Positions 29,187 through 38,235 of a stretch of 64,000 bases of DNA are shown here, in pieces (the first letter of the stretch is position 1; each line of letters begins with the position of its first letter). The DNA lies in NCBI RefSeq assembly GCF_020171365.1, contig NZ_JAIUZO010000002.1, forward strand, positions 682,001 through 746,000. Direction: 5' to 3'. The position numbers were made by a program, and so were the translations under genes. The DNA is from Qipengyuania gaetbuli (GTDB lineage: Bacteria > Pseudomonadota > Alphaproteobacteria > Sphingomonadales > Sphingomonadaceae). The notes beneath the pieces are model-generated. The model saw only the letters and a list, made by a program, of their open reading frames with translations. It did not search any database and was not told the DNA's origin.

Positions 29187-30989
29187 ATGGCCGAAATTCT
29201 CGATCTCAAGCCGCGGCTGACCCTGCGTTTCGGCGTCACCGGCCATCGCCCGCCGCGCCTGCCGAAGGACCGGTACGATGCGGTCCGCCACAATTGCGAA
29301 GAGATTTTCGAGCATAGCCGCGAGGCACTGGCGAGGATTTTCGCCAAGCACCGGGCCGTCTTTGCCGACGAGGAACCGCTGATCCGCCTGGTTTCCGCCA
29401 TGGCCACGGGTGCCGACACGGTCGCAGCCGAGGCCGCGATAAAGCAGGGCCTGACGCTGTCGGCCTGCCTTCCCTTTGCGGCCGAGGATTACTCCCACGA
29501 TTTCGCTCCCGAGGAATGGGTTCGCGCCAAGGCACTTATCGACGCCGCGGATTCGACGGTCGAACTGGTCGACCATCGCCCGAACGACACCGCGGCCTAT
29601 GAATCCATCGGCCGCCTGATCATCGCCCAGTCCGATATCCTGATCGCTGTCTGGGACGGGGATGCCTCGCGCGGGCGCGGCGGGACGACGGAGGTCGTCG
29701 CGCAGGCGGTGGCAAGCCACATGCCAGTGATCCATGTCTGGCCGGACGAGATCCATCCCCCCCAGCTCCTGTGGAGCGGGCTGCACGATGAAATCCCCGA
29801 CCGCCCGTCGATCGACGGTGTCGAACGGGTGGAGTTCAACAAGGCCCTACCCCATTTGCTCGAGGCGCTTTGCGCTCCGCCAGAAGGGTCCGAGGCAGCG
29901 CCCCTGTCGGTCTTCTACCAGCCCGCACCCTCGCGGCGGCAATTCAGCCTCGCGTGGCCGCTGCTGCTGCTGGCCTGCGGCACGAGGAGCCTTGCCAAGA
30001 CCCGCCTTTCGATCCCGACAATCGAGGACATGCGCGCCTATTTCACGCCCATGGTGGCGCCCTTCCAGGATCTGGGCCTGTTCGGCGAACGCCTCAATAA
30101 CGAGGTGTCCGACCGCTTCGCCCGTGCCGACATGGCCGCCAGCTATTTCGCACTGCGGTTCCGCAGCAGCTTCGTGACCAATTTCGCGCTGGCCGCCATT
30201 GCCGTGCTGCTCGCCCTCTCGGGCCTGTTCTGGCCGGAGGGCAAGGCCGTGCTGATCGCGGCAGAACTGCTCGTCATCCTCCTCATCATCTTCAACACGC
30301 GCAGCGCCCGCAAATCGGACTTCCACAAGATGTGGATCGACCGGCGGCACTTGGCCGAACGATTGCGCCTGCTAGCTGTCTCATCCACTCTCGGCCGGCT
30401 CGAATTGCGCGATGTGGAGGACGGCACGACCCATCCCGGCTGGGTGACCTGGTACGCCCGCGCCACCGCCCGCGAGCTGGAATTGCCACCGGGCCAGCTC
30501 GACAGCGCCTATCTCGAAAAGGTGCGCGAGATGGCGCTGGAGCTGATCCGCGACCAGATCGGCTATCACGAGAACAACGCTCACATGATGGAGCATACCA
30601 ATCACCGGCTCCACCGGTTCGGTGACGGGCTGTTCGCCGGGACGATCCTGTTCTGCGCGGTCTTCCTGTCGACGATCGTGCTGCCCGGCAAGACCGGCTA
30701 TCTCTTCGGCATCAGCCTGACAGCGGTGACGACCTTCGCCACGGCCTTCTTCCCCGTGCTGGCGGCGGCCCTTTACGGTATCCGCATGCAAGGGGACTTT
30801 GCCGCCACGGCAGAGCGTTCGGCGGCCATCGCCAAGCGGCTACGCAAATTGCAGGCATCGATGATGCGCGACGATCTCGGCTACAACCGGCTGGTCGACC
30901 GGCTGCGGCGGCTGAGCGACATCATGCTGTCGGACGTTCACCAGTGGCAGCAGCAATACGAGACGCGGCCGATCAGCCTTCCCGGTTAG
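29187..30989 (+). CDS. SLOG-like sensor domain fused to four membrane segments
   Basis: 600 residues; the ATG follows the TAG of the TIR gene with no gap. Residues about 10-190: a Rossmann-like LOG/SLOG-type domain with FGVTGHRPPRLP, SAMATGADTVAAEAA, a DILIAVWDG strand and the glycine loop SRGRGGTTEVV. The second half has two closely spaced membrane helices (about 331-350 and 353-372), a soluble stretch starting FHKMWIDRRHLAERLRLL, and two more helices (about 481-501 and 505-532). The helix pairs with an amphipathic follow-on recall SLATT/DUF4231 effectors. SLOG domains in Thoeris ThsA bind TIR-made nucleotides; by analogy this may sense the product of its neighbour and act on the membrane. 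Fold assignment is from motifs only. Confidence 0.7.
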   Translation: MAEILDLKPRLTLRFGVTGHRPPRLPKDRYDAVRHNCEEIFEHSREALARIFAKHRAVFADEEPLIRLVSAMATGADTVAAEAAIKQGLTLSACLPFAAEDYSHDFAPEEWVRAKALIDAADSTVELVDHRPNDTAAYESIGRLIIAQSDILIAVWDGDASRGRGGTTEVVAQAVASHMPVIHVWPDEIHPPQLLWSGLHDEIPDRPSIDGVERVEFNKALPHLLEALCAPPEGSEAAPLSVFYQPAPSRRQFSLAWPLLLLACGTRSLAKTRLSIPTIEDMRAYFTPMVAPFQDLGLFGERLNNEVSDRFARADMAASYFALRFRSSFVTNFALAAIAVLLALSGLFWPEGKAVLIAAELLVILLIIFNTRSARKSDFHKMWIDRRHLAERLRLLAVSSTLGRLELRDVEDGTTHPGWVTWYARATARELELPPGQLDSAYLEKVREMALELIRDQIGYHENNAHMMEHTNHRLHRFGDGLFAGTILFCAVFLSTIVLPGKTGYLFGISLTAVTTFATAFFPVLAAALYGIRMQGDFAATAERSAAIAKRLRKLQASMMRDDLGYNRLVDRLRRLSDIMLSDVHQWQQQYETRPISLPG

Positions 30990-30999
30990 GCCAAAGAAA

Positions 31000-31025
31000 A
31001 AGGCCGCCCCGAGCGGAGCGGCCTT
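31000..31025 (-). terminator. Intrinsic terminator between the SLOG gene and the 31050 gene
   Basis: AAGGCCGC...GCGGCCTT stem with a short GC-rich loop. On the minus strand it is followed by TTTTTCTTT, so it mainly ends the small minus-strand gene. The plus-strand reading has little T tract. Confidence 0.75.
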
Positions 31026-31049
31026 CGATTTCCAAAGTGGCGCCGAGAG

Positions 31050-31316
31050 TCAGGCGGCCTTTGCGCGGCTCTTTTTCGCAGCCTTGGTAGGCTTGGCCGG
31101 AACTTCCGGTGCCTGCGGCTGCGCTGCCTTTTTCTCGGTCAGCTTCTTCGCCAGGTAGCCACCGGCACCCAGCGCGATCATCGCCGGCAGGCTCATCCTG
31201 CGCAGCGCAGTCGCTGCAATGACGCCGAGCGCAGCGCCGCCGGCACCGCCGATGCCCACACTGGTCTGTTTAGCAATTTTGTCGCCCACAAAGGCGCCGA
31301 TTACCTTGCCGATCAT
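31050..31316 (-). CDS. Small glycine-zipper protein with Lys/Ala-rich tail
   Basis: 88 residues. The ATG at 31316 has AAGGAGA 7 bases upstream. The first 60 residues hold Gly/Ala-rich hydrophobic stretches (VGIGGAGGAALGVIAATAL and MIALGAGGYLAKKL), suggesting membrane-inserting helices of glycine-zipper type. The last 25 are Pro, Lys and Ala rich (PTKAAKKSRAKAA). Family not recognised. It has its own terminator, so it is probably a single-gene unit. A membrane or envelope location is inferred. Confidence 0.65.
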   Translation of the reverse strand: MIGKVIGAFVGDKIAKQTSVGIGGAGGAALGVIAATALRRMSLPAMIALGAGGYLAKKLTEKKAAQPQAPEVPAKPTKAAKKSRAKAA

Positions 31317-31370
31317 GTGCAAATCTCCTTTGCCCCATCAACGGTCAGGAGCAGCCCGTGTTCCTGAAAC

Positions 31371-31982
31371 CTACTTGCCGACGCCGCTGGCGAGGAGCGC
31401 ATTGGCCGCGGTGGCGATTTCAGCCGCATCGGGGTCCCCGTCGCGCGCCCAGATGGCATAGCGCAGGCCGAGAAACACGTTCATGCCCATCAATGCCCAG
31501 GCTTCCACCTCACCGAGACCGGACCGCATGGCACCCGCTGCCCGGCCGGCGTCCAAACGGTCGGCGATACGTTCGGCGATCGTCTCGTAGTGATTGCGGT
31601 AGCTGGCGGGATCGACGAATTCCGCTTCGTCGATGATGCGGTAAATTTCCTTGTGCTCGGCCGCGAAGCGCAGGAACCCCTCGAGCGCCGCGCGCTCCAC
31701 CGCTAGCGGGGCTGTCTCGGTGCCGATGGCATCGCGCGCCGCGGTCTTCACCGCCTCGCTCATGTCGACGACCAGCGCCCGGAAGATTGCGTCCTTGCTG
31801 TCGAAATAGGTGTAGAACGAGCCGAGCGCCACGCCCGCGCGGCGCGTGATCGAACTGATCGAGGCCTCGTGGAAACCCCGCTCGCCGAATTCCTTCGCTG
31901 CCGCATCCAGCAGCTTGCGCTGGGTGCGTCGCCCACGGTCGGTGCGCGGTATCTTGGGCTTTTCCGCCGTTTCGATGCTCAT
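31371..31982 (-). CDS. TetR-family transcriptional regulator
   Basis: 203 residues. The DNA-binding helix-turn-helix is at about 20-66 (RKLLDAAAKEFGERGFHEAS, then RAGVALGSFYTYFDSKDAIF). The C-terminal ligand domain is divergent, as usual. The gene is divergent from a TonB-dependent receptor with about 120 bases between the starts, the classical layout of a local repressor. It probably controls the receptor and itself. The ligand is not predictable from the sequence. Confidence 0.93.
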   Translation of the reverse strand: MSIETAEKPKIPRTDRGRRTQRKLLDAAAKEFGERGFHEASISSITRRAGVALGSFYTYFDSKDAIFRALVVDMSEAVKTAARDAIGTETAPLAVERAALEGFLRFAAEHKEIYRIIDEAEFVDPASYRNHYETIAERIADRLDAGRAAGAMRSGLGEVEAWALMGMNVFLGLRYAIWARDGDPDAAEIATAANALLASGVGK

Positions 31983-32041
31983 CCCATGGCCTCCCCGGAC
32001 ACGTGGCTAGACCCTTGCCACCAAGGTATGCAAGATAAAAC

Positions 32042-32064
32042 TTGAAAGGTGGTTCAGTTTTCAA
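32042..32064. promoter_or_regulatory. Candidate TetR operator
   Basis: TTGAAA, 11 bases, TTTCAA: an inverted repeat midway between the divergent TetR gene and the TonB receptor. A partly overlapping GGTT...AACC symmetry extends it to 32072. Position fits an operator; no experimental or comparative support is available here. Confidence 0.35.
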
Positions 32065-32104
32065 TATTCAACCCTCAAGAGAGATATCGAGGGAGGGAAT
32101 TTCG

Positions 32105-34429
32105 ATGCGTTTCCATACGTCGCGCCTTGCGGGTGCTTTGCTTGTCGGCACTGCCGCAATCGCCTTCGCAGCGCCTGCTGCAGCGCAGTCGCAGCAGGAC
32201 ACCGTAGCCTCGCAGGATGCGGAAGACGAAGTCATCGTCGTGACCGCCCGCCGCCGCGAGGAACGCCTGATCGACGTGCCGGTCGCGGTTTCCGCCTTCT
32301 CGGGCGAAGCGCTGGAAGAACGCGGCGCGCTCGACATCACCGACATTGCACAGTCCGTTCCCAACGTAACGCTCGAAGCCAGCCGCGCGACCAACTCGAC
32401 ACTGTCGGCCTTCATTCGCGGTATCGGCCAGCAGGACCCTGTCTCGGGCTTTGAGCAGGGCGTCGGTATCTATCTCGACGACATCTACCTCAACCGCCCG
32501 CAGGCCGCGGTCCTCGACATCTATGATGTGGAGCGGATCGAAGTGCTGCGCGGCCCGCAGGGTACGCTCTATGGCCGCAACACGATCGGCGGCGCAGTCA
32601 AGTATGTGACCAAGCGCCTGCCGCTCGAACCCTCGTTCAAGGCGCGTGCCACCTACGGCACCTACGACCAGGCCGAAGGCGTGGTGACTGCCTCGCTCCC
32701 GATGGGCGACCTTGTGCGGGTGGGCGGTTCGGTCGCGCGCCTGTCGCGTGGCGGTTTCGGCGAAAACCTGACCACCGGCCTCGAAAACTACAACAAGGAC
32801 ATCTGGGCCGGCCGCCTCAGCCTCGAAGTGGGCGGCTATGACGAGCCTGGCTTCATCCGCGTCCAGGGGGATTACACCAAGGACAAGTCGAACCCGCGCG
32901 GTGGCCACCGCCTGATCCCGGGCCTCGCCTCGGGTGCGCCGGTGCTCGACAACGTGTTCGACACGCGCGGCGCGCTCAACGATCCGGAACAGGAAGTCGA
33001 AAGCTACGGCGTCTCCATGCACGCCGAAATGGAGCTGTCCGAGGCACTGACGATCCGTTCGATCTCGGCTTTCCGCAAGGACGACAGCTACACGCCGATC
33101 GATTTCGACGCGCTTCCCGCCGTCGATCTGGACGTGCCGGGCGCCTATCTCAACGAGCAGCTGAGCCAGGAATTCCAGCTGCTTTACGATAATGGCGGCG
33201 CACTGACCGGCCTGCTCGGCTTCTACTATCTCGATGCCAAGGCCGACACGCTGTTCGACGTGCGCATCTTCACCACCTTCCCCGGCCTCACCGCTTTCAC
33301 GCGTGCCGATGTCGACACCGAAACCTATGCGGTCTTCGGCGACTTCACCTTCGACCTCAGCGAACAGCTGAGCCTGTCGGTCGGCGGCCGCTATACCTGG
33401 GACGAGAGGAGCGCCAGCATCCTGCGCCAGAACTACCTTGGCGGCGGTTCGCCGATCTTCGGCGGTGCGGGCGTGCCCTTCGGCGGTCCCTCGACCAATT
33501 TCGACGGCAGCCGCGAATTCAAGAAGTTCACTCCGCGCGCATCGATCAGCTTCATGCCGACGCCGGACCACAACATTTACGCCAGCTATTCCAAGGGCTT
33601 CAAGGGCGGCGGCTTCGACCCGCGCGGCGTTGGTGCGAACGCGCCTGCGGCCACTCCCGGCGCGCCGACCGACGAGGAAGTCGCGGCCTTCCTCAGCTTC
33701 GCCCCGGAACAGGTCGACAGCTACGAAGTCGGCTACAAGGGCGACCTCGGCATGCTGAGCATTGCTGCTGCCGCCTTCTACGCCGATTACACCGACGTCC
33801 AGATCCCGGGTTCGGTCGCCTGCACCGTGGCCGGCCTGCCGTCCTTCTGCGGCGTCGTCTCGAACGCGGGCAAGGCCACTTTCAAGGGCCTCGAACTGGA
33901 AGCGACCGCGCGGTTCGGCGGCGGGTTCAACCTGTCGGGCTCGCTCGGCTACATCGATGCGCAGTATGACGAATACATCACCAATATCGGCAACACGCCG
34001 ACCGATGTGGCGGATTTCCGCGTCGTCCAGAACACGCCCGACTTCACCGGCAGCCTGACCGCCAGCTACGACACCGACCTTGGTGGCGGCGATCTCTATC
34101 TCGGCGCCTCGGTCTCCTATCGCAGCAAGACCACGCAGTTCGAGATCCCGAACCCCTATATCGACCAGGACGGCTACGCGCTCGTCGATGCCAGCATCAA
34201 GTGGACTGCCCCGGGCGGCAACTGGAGCCTTGGCCTCTACGGCAAGAACCTGCTCGACAAGGAATATAAGACCAGCGGCTACACCTTCGTGGCGGTCAAC
34301 CCGACCACCGGCGCGATCGTGAACGGTGCGAACGGCTTCCCCGTCCCGACGCTCGGGCCGGAAGGTACGCTCACGGCGTTCTACGGCAACCCGCGCCAGG
34401 TCTTTGCAACCCTCACCTTCGAATACTGA
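32105..34429 (+). CDS. TonB-dependent outer-membrane receptor
   Basis: 774 residues. Signal peptide (SRLAGALLVGTAAIAFAAPAAA), then a TonB box DEVIVVTARRREE at about 41-53, a plug domain with DVPVAVSAFSGEALEERG and VLRGPQGTLYGRNTIGGAVK, and a 22-strand-type barrel ending LTFEY with a terminal aromatic. The TonB box and plug are of the kind common in sphingomonad receptors for plant or aromatic compounds and carbohydrates, but the ligand is not shown. GAGGGAGGG stands before the ATG; an in-frame upstream start at 32042 would lie in the operator region. It is divergent from the TetR gene, which probably regulates it. A strong terminator follows. Confidence 0.95.
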   Translation: MRFHTSRLAGALLVGTAAIAFAAPAAAQSQQDTVASQDAEDEVIVVTARRREERLIDVPVAVSAFSGEALEERGALDITDIAQSVPNVTLEASRATNSTLSAFIRGIGQQDPVSGFEQGVGIYLDDIYLNRPQAAVLDIYDVERIEVLRGPQGTLYGRNTIGGAVKYVTKRLPLEPSFKARATYGTYDQAEGVVTASLPMGDLVRVGGSVARLSRGGFGENLTTGLENYNKDIWAGRLSLEVGGYDEPGFIRVQGDYTKDKSNPRGGHRLIPGLASGAPVLDNVFDTRGALNDPEQEVESYGVSMHAEMELSEALTIRSISAFRKDDSYTPIDFDALPAVDLDVPGAYLNEQLSQEFQLLYDNGGALTGLLGFYYLDAKADTLFDVRIFTTFPGLTAFTRADVDTETYAVFGDFTFDLSEQLSLSVGGRYTWDERSASILRQNYLGGGSPIFGGAGVPFGGPSTNFDGSREFKKFTPRASISFMPTPDHNIYASYSKGFKGGGFDPRGVGANAPAATPGAPTDEEVAAFLSFAPEQVDSYEVGYKGDLGMLSIAAAAFYADYTDVQIPGSVACTVAGLPSFCGVVSNAGKATFKGLELEATARFGGGFNLSGSLGYIDAQYDEYITNIGNTPTDVADFRVVQNTPDFTGSLTASYDTDLGGGDLYLGASVSYRSKTTQFEIPNPYIDQDGYALVDASIKWTAPGGNWSLGLYGKNLLDKEYKTSGYTFVAVNPTTGAIVNGANGFPVPTLGPEGTLTAFYGNPRQVFATLTFEY

Positions 34430-34448
34430 TCGAAGGAGGCTCGGAAAA

Positions 34449-34484
34449 GGGCGGTGGCCGCGCGACCCGGCCGCCGCCCTTTTT
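34449..34484 (+). terminator. Strong intrinsic terminator after the TonB receptor
   Basis: A 12-bp stem GGGCGGTGGCCG/CGGCCGCCGCCC (one T-G pair) with a 7-base loop, followed by five T. Confidence 0.92.
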
Positions 34485-34607
34485 GCTGCGCGGCAACCAT
34501 TGCCACACTCGGCCCGGCCATAGGCTCGACGCGATAAGCGAGCATGCCAGGTGCTCCCACCCCATTCCCACTGGCAATGTGCGGGGAGAGGCGGCATAGC
34601 GCGCGCC

Positions 34608-35888
34608 ATGCACGATATCGCCTTCATTCGCAGCCATCCCGCCGAGTTCGATGCCGCCATGACGCGGCGCGGCGGCGAAGCCGTTTCCGAGCGCATCATC
34701 GCTCTCGATGCCAGGCGCCGCGAGGCGACCACCCGCGTACAGGAAGCGCAGAGCCGCCGTAACGATGCGTCCAAGGCGATCGGCCAGGCCATGGGCCAGG
34801 GCGACAAGGACAAGGCCGAAGCGCTGAAGGCCGAAGTGGCCGAGATCAAGGCGTCGATGCCCGAGTGGGAAGAGGCCGAGCGCGCGGCGACCGCCGAATT
34901 GACGGACCTCCTCGCCCGACTGCCCAACATTCCTGCCGCCGACGTTCCCGAAGGTGCTGACGAGAACGACAATGTCGAAGTCCACCAGTGGGGCGAAAAG
35001 CGCAGCTTCGATTTCGAGCCGAAGGAACACGCCGACCTCGGCCCTGCCCTCGGCATGGATTTCGAGACCGGTGCTGCACTCTCGGGGGCCCGCTTCACTT
35101 TCCTGCGCGGCGACATGGCGCGCCTCCACCGCGCGCTCGCCCAGTTCATGCTCGACAAGCAGACGCGCGAAAACGGCTATACCGAATGCAACCCGCCGGT
35201 ACTGGTAAATGACGATGCCATGTACGGCACCGACAAGCTGCCCAAATTCGCCGAAGACAGCTTCAGGACCACCGACGGGCGCTGGCTTATTCCCACCTCG
35301 GAAGTCAGCCTGACCGCCTCGGTCGCAGGCAAGATCTTGCCCGACCTGTCCCGGCCCATCCGCATAACCGCCCACACGCTGTGTTTCCGCAGCGAGGCTG
35401 GCGCGGCAGGACGGGATACGCGCGGGTTTATCCGCCAACACCAGTTCGAGAAGGTCGAACTGGTCAGCGTCTGCCGTCCCGAAGACAGCGAGGCCGAGCA
35501 CGAGCGCATGACGAAGTGCGCCGAGGGCATCCTCGAGGCGCTGAACCTGCCCTATCGCCGCGTGCTGCTGTGCGTGGGCGACATGGGCTTCGGCGCGCGC
35601 AAGACCTACGACCTCGAAGTCTGGCTGCCCGGCCAGGGCGCATGGCGCGAAATCTCGTCCTGCTCGAACACGGGCGAATTCCAGGCGCGCCGCATGAACG
35701 CGCGCTATCGCCCCGAAGGCGAGAAGAAGACCGTGTTTGTCCACACGCTCAACGGGTCGGGCCTAGCCGTCGGCCGCACGCTGGTCGCGGTGATGGAGAA
35801 CTACCAGAACGCCGACGGCAGCGTCACCGTACCCGAGGTGCTTGCCCCTTACATGGGCGGCGTGACCCGGCTGGAGCCTGTAGCGTGA
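34608..35888 (+). CDS. serS: Seryl-tRNA synthetase
   Basis: 426 residues. It charges tRNA-Ser. The N-terminal coiled-coil arm that grips the tRNA long arm covers about 30-105. The class II catalytic core has motif 2 ([21 protein letters not shown] region, FEKVEL) and motif 3 ([16 protein letters not shown]). [15 protein letters not shown] is the usual N-terminus. The stop overlaps the start of surE by 4 bases. Confidence 0.97.
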   Translation: MHDIAFIRSHPAEFDAAMTRRGGEAVSERIIALDARRREATTRVQEAQSRRNDASKAIGQAMGQGDKDKAEALKAEVAEIKASMPEWEEAERAATAELTDLLARLPNIPAADVPEGADENDNVEVHQWGEKRSFDFEPKEHADLGPALGMDFETGAALSGARFTFLRGDMARLHRALAQFMLDKQTRENGYTECNPPVLVNDDAMYGTDKLPKFAEDSFRTTDGRWLIPTSEVSLTASVAGKILPDLSRPIRITAHTLCFRSEAGAAGRDTRGFIRQHQFEKVELVSVCRPEDSEAEHERMTKCAEGILEALNLPYRRVLLCVGDMGFGARKTYDLEVWLPGQGAWREISSCSNTGEFQARRMNARYRPEGEKKTVFVHTLNGSGLAVGRTLVAVMENYQNADGSVTVPEVLAPYMGGVTRLEPVA

Positions 35889-36649
35889 GGATCCTCCTCA
35901 CCAATGACGACGGCATCCGCGCCCGCGGCCTTGAAGTGCTCGAAGGCATCGCGCGCCAGTTTTCCGACGACATCTGGATCTGCGCACCGGACGAGGAACA
36001 GTCCGGCATGGGCCATGCGCTCACCCTCACCCGCCCGGTGCGCCTGCGTAAGCACGGCGAGCGGCGCTTTTCCGTTACCGGAACGCCGACAGATTCGGTC
36101 ACGATGGGACTGCGCAAAGTGATGGACGGCCCGCCCGACCTGATCCTGTCGGGCGTCAACCGCGGCGCCAACCTCGGCGATGACATCACCTATTCGGGCA
36201 CCGTTTCGGCCGCCATCGAAGGCGCGCTGGCCGGCATCCGCTCGATCGCATTGAGCCAGGTCTATGCCCGCGAAGGCATCGGCGAGGCCGTGCAGTTCGA
36301 TGCGGCCATCGAATGGGGCGCACGCGTCGTGAAACCCCTGCTCGACACCCCGCTGCCCAAGCGCACGCTCATCAACGTCAACTTCCCGGCCCGTCCTGCC
36401 GGCGAGGTGCGTGGCATCCGCGTAACCCGGCAGGGCTTCCACGACTATTCGCGCGGCACTGTCGTCGAAGGGCGCGACCCGCGCGGCTTCGACTACTTCT
36501 GGTTCGGCCTCGAACCGATCGAGCACACGCTCGACCATGGCACCGATCTGGAAGCCGTCGAGGAAGGCTTCGTTTCGGTCACGCCGCTCCATCTCGACCT
36601 GACCCATCACGCCTCGCTCGGCGCGCTGGGCGAGCGTTACGAAGGCTAA
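35885..36649 (+). CDS. surE: 5'/3'-nucleotidase SurE
   Basis: 254 residues from a GTG start that overlaps the serS stop (GTGA). Metal-dependent phosphatase of nucleoside monophosphates used in stationary-phase survival. The N-terminal [13 protein letters not shown] metal site, [16 protein letters not shown] and [19 protein letters not shown] are intact. serS-surE is a common order in alphaproteobacteria, often followed by pcm, which is absent here. Confidence 0.97.
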   Translation: MRILLTNDDGIRARGLEVLEGIARQFSDDIWICAPDEEQSGMGHALTLTRPVRLRKHGERRFSVTGTPTDSVTMGLRKVMDGPPDLILSGVNRGANLGDDITYSGTVSAAIEGALAGIRSIALSQVYAREGIGEAVQFDAAIEWGARVVKPLLDTPLPKRTLINVNFPARPAGEVRGIRVTRQGFHDYSRGTVVEGRDPRGFDYFWFGLEPIEHTLDHGTDLEAVEEGFVSVTPLHLDLTHHASLGALGERYEG

Positions 36650-36691
36650 GGCATTGACCCGGCGGCCCGTGATGCGCAGGGATGGCGGCCA

Positions 36692-37816
36692 ATGAGCGAG
36701 AGGAAACAGCCAACCGCGGGCGGCGGAGACGTAAAGCGCATGCGCGGTCCGCGATTCCAGCCGCTGCGACGTGCCGTGAGGATACCCGTCTGGGGTGATC
36801 TCGGCATCCGCCTAGGCCTCGCTCTCCTGCTGATAACCGCCGTGATCATGATCCACTGGTGGGATCGCGAAGGGCTGGTCGACAATCTCGATGGCGATGT
36901 GAGCTTCCTCGACGTCGTCTATTTCACCATGATTTCCATCACCACCACCGGCTTCGGCGATATCGCGCCCATTTCGGACCGCGCAAGGCTGGTGGAAGCG
37001 GTCATCGTGACCCCCGTCCGTTTCGCCGTGCTGTTCATCTTCGTGGGCACGGCATACAATTTCATCATCAAGCGCAGCTGGGAGAAATGGCGCATGGCCC
37101 GCATCCAGGAGCAATTGTCGAACCACATCGTGGTACTCGGCTATGGCATCTCCGGCTCCGAAGCAGTTGGCGAACTGATCGAGCGGGGGACCGACCCTTC
37201 GTGCATCGTGGTTATCGACCCGAGCGAGGAGCGGCTCGCCGATGCAGAGGCGCTGGGCTGCAACGTCATGGCGGCCGATGCCACCCGCGATACCACGCTC
37301 AAGGCCGTGCGCATCAACGAGGCGCAGAACGTGCTGGTCTCGGCAGGACGCGACGACACCTCGATCCTGATCGTGCTGACCGTGCGCGCGCTGGCGCCGA
37401 ACGTGCCGATCAGCGTAGTCGTGCGCGCCGACGACAACGAGCCGCTTGCCCGCCAGGCCGGCGCGAACAACGTCATCAACCCCGTGCGTTTCACCGGCCT
37501 GCTGCTCGCCGGCTCGGCCAAGGGCGAACACATCGCCGAATATCTCGCCGACCTCGCCTCGGTCTCCGGCCGCGTCCAGCTGGTCGAGCGCGAGATCACG
37601 GAAGAGGAATGCGGCTGCGCCATCGGCGAACTGAAGACCGGCGGGCGCGGCCTGCGTGTCTATCGTGACGGGCGTGCCATCGGTTTCTGGGAAGAGGAGT
37701 GCCAGAAGCTGCAGAAGGGCGACATCATCGTCGAGATCATCGCTACGCCCAATGGCGAGACGCGCGGTGACGGCCATATCCGCGACGACCGCATCCGCGA
37801 GGACGAGGACGCCTGA
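36692..37816 (+). CDS. Potassium channel with TrkA-N (RCK) and TrkA-C domains
   Basis: 374 residues. Two membrane helices (about 36-55 and 103-127) flank a pore loop with the selectivity filter TTTGFGD at 84-90 (GFG in place of the commoner GYG). A cytoplasmic Rossmann TrkA-N domain begins HIVVLGYGISGSEAV (about 145) and carries the acidic VVIDPSEERL strand end. A TrkA-C domain closes the protein at about 290-350. This is the MthK-like layout of ligand-gated K+ channels. It follows surE by 42 bases. The stop lies directly against the stop of the convergent small membrane protein. Confidence 0.92.
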   Translation: MSERKQPTAGGGDVKRMRGPRFQPLRRAVRIPVWGDLGIRLGLALLLITAVIMIHWWDREGLVDNLDGDVSFLDVVYFTMISITTTGFGDIAPISDRARLVEAVIVTPVRFAVLFIFVGTAYNFIIKRSWEKWRMARIQEQLSNHIVVLGYGISGSEAVGELIERGTDPSCIVVIDPSEERLADAEALGCNVMAADATRDTTLKAVRINEAQNVLVSAGRDDTSILIVLTVRALAPNVPISVVVRADDNEPLARQAGANNVINPVRFTGLLLAGSAKGEHIAEYLADLASVSGRVQLVEREITEEECGCAIGELKTGGRGLRVYRDGRAIGFWEEECQKLQKGDIIVEIIATPNGETRGDGHIRDDRIREDEDA

Positions 37817-38185
37817 TCAGTCGAGGAGCCAGAAGGTTCCCCCGATCGCCAGGTAGGCGGCCAGCCAGTAGACCCAATCGTACAAGGCTTCGCGCAGGGG
37901 CTGTTCGCGGCGGACTGCCGTGATGACCAGCGCAGGTCCGATGAAGGTCAGCGCGAGGCCGCCCGCCATCATGAAATAGAGCCACGGCTTCGCTTGCAGC
38001 GTTTCGACTCCGACGCGGGCCAGCATGTGGCCGACCATGGTCGCGCTCGCGAGCAGCAGTATGGCTGCCAGCAGATGCAATGCAGGCTTCGCGCCGGGCA
38101 TCGCCTTGCGGCCATAAAACGCCACGCCCAGCAAGGCGGCAACCGCCCAGCCTGCGCCCACTGCGATCCAGTTTACGGGTCCCAT
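37817..38185 (-). CDS. Small four-helix membrane protein (DUF1761-like)
   Basis: 122 residues, four hydrophobic segments at about 5-24, 36-55, 68-88 and 104-121. The opening [21 protein letters not shown] recalls the DUF1761 family, but the match is only by eye. No charged catalytic motif is seen, so a passive or accessory membrane role is likely. It reads convergent to the K+ channel and divergent from rimO, 50 bases upstream of it. Confidence 0.65.
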   Translation of the reverse strand: MGPVNWIAVGAGWAVAALLGVAFYGRKAMPGAKPALHLLAAILLLASATMVGHMLARVGVETLQAKPWLYFMMAGGLALTFIGPALVITAVRREQPLREALYDWVYWLAAYLAIGGTFWLLD

Positions 38186-38235
38186 TCGTCCCTCCTAGCG
38201 CCGGATGCCGGCTTGGTGTAGAGGGCCGCGCAATC

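Noticed and set aside
23151..31025. Integrated island beginning at tRNA-Val with a repeated tRNA end at the far side
   Set aside because: I searched the far side near 30990-31030 for a copy of the tRNA 3' end and saw none; no integrase or transposase is present and base composition looks like the neighbours.
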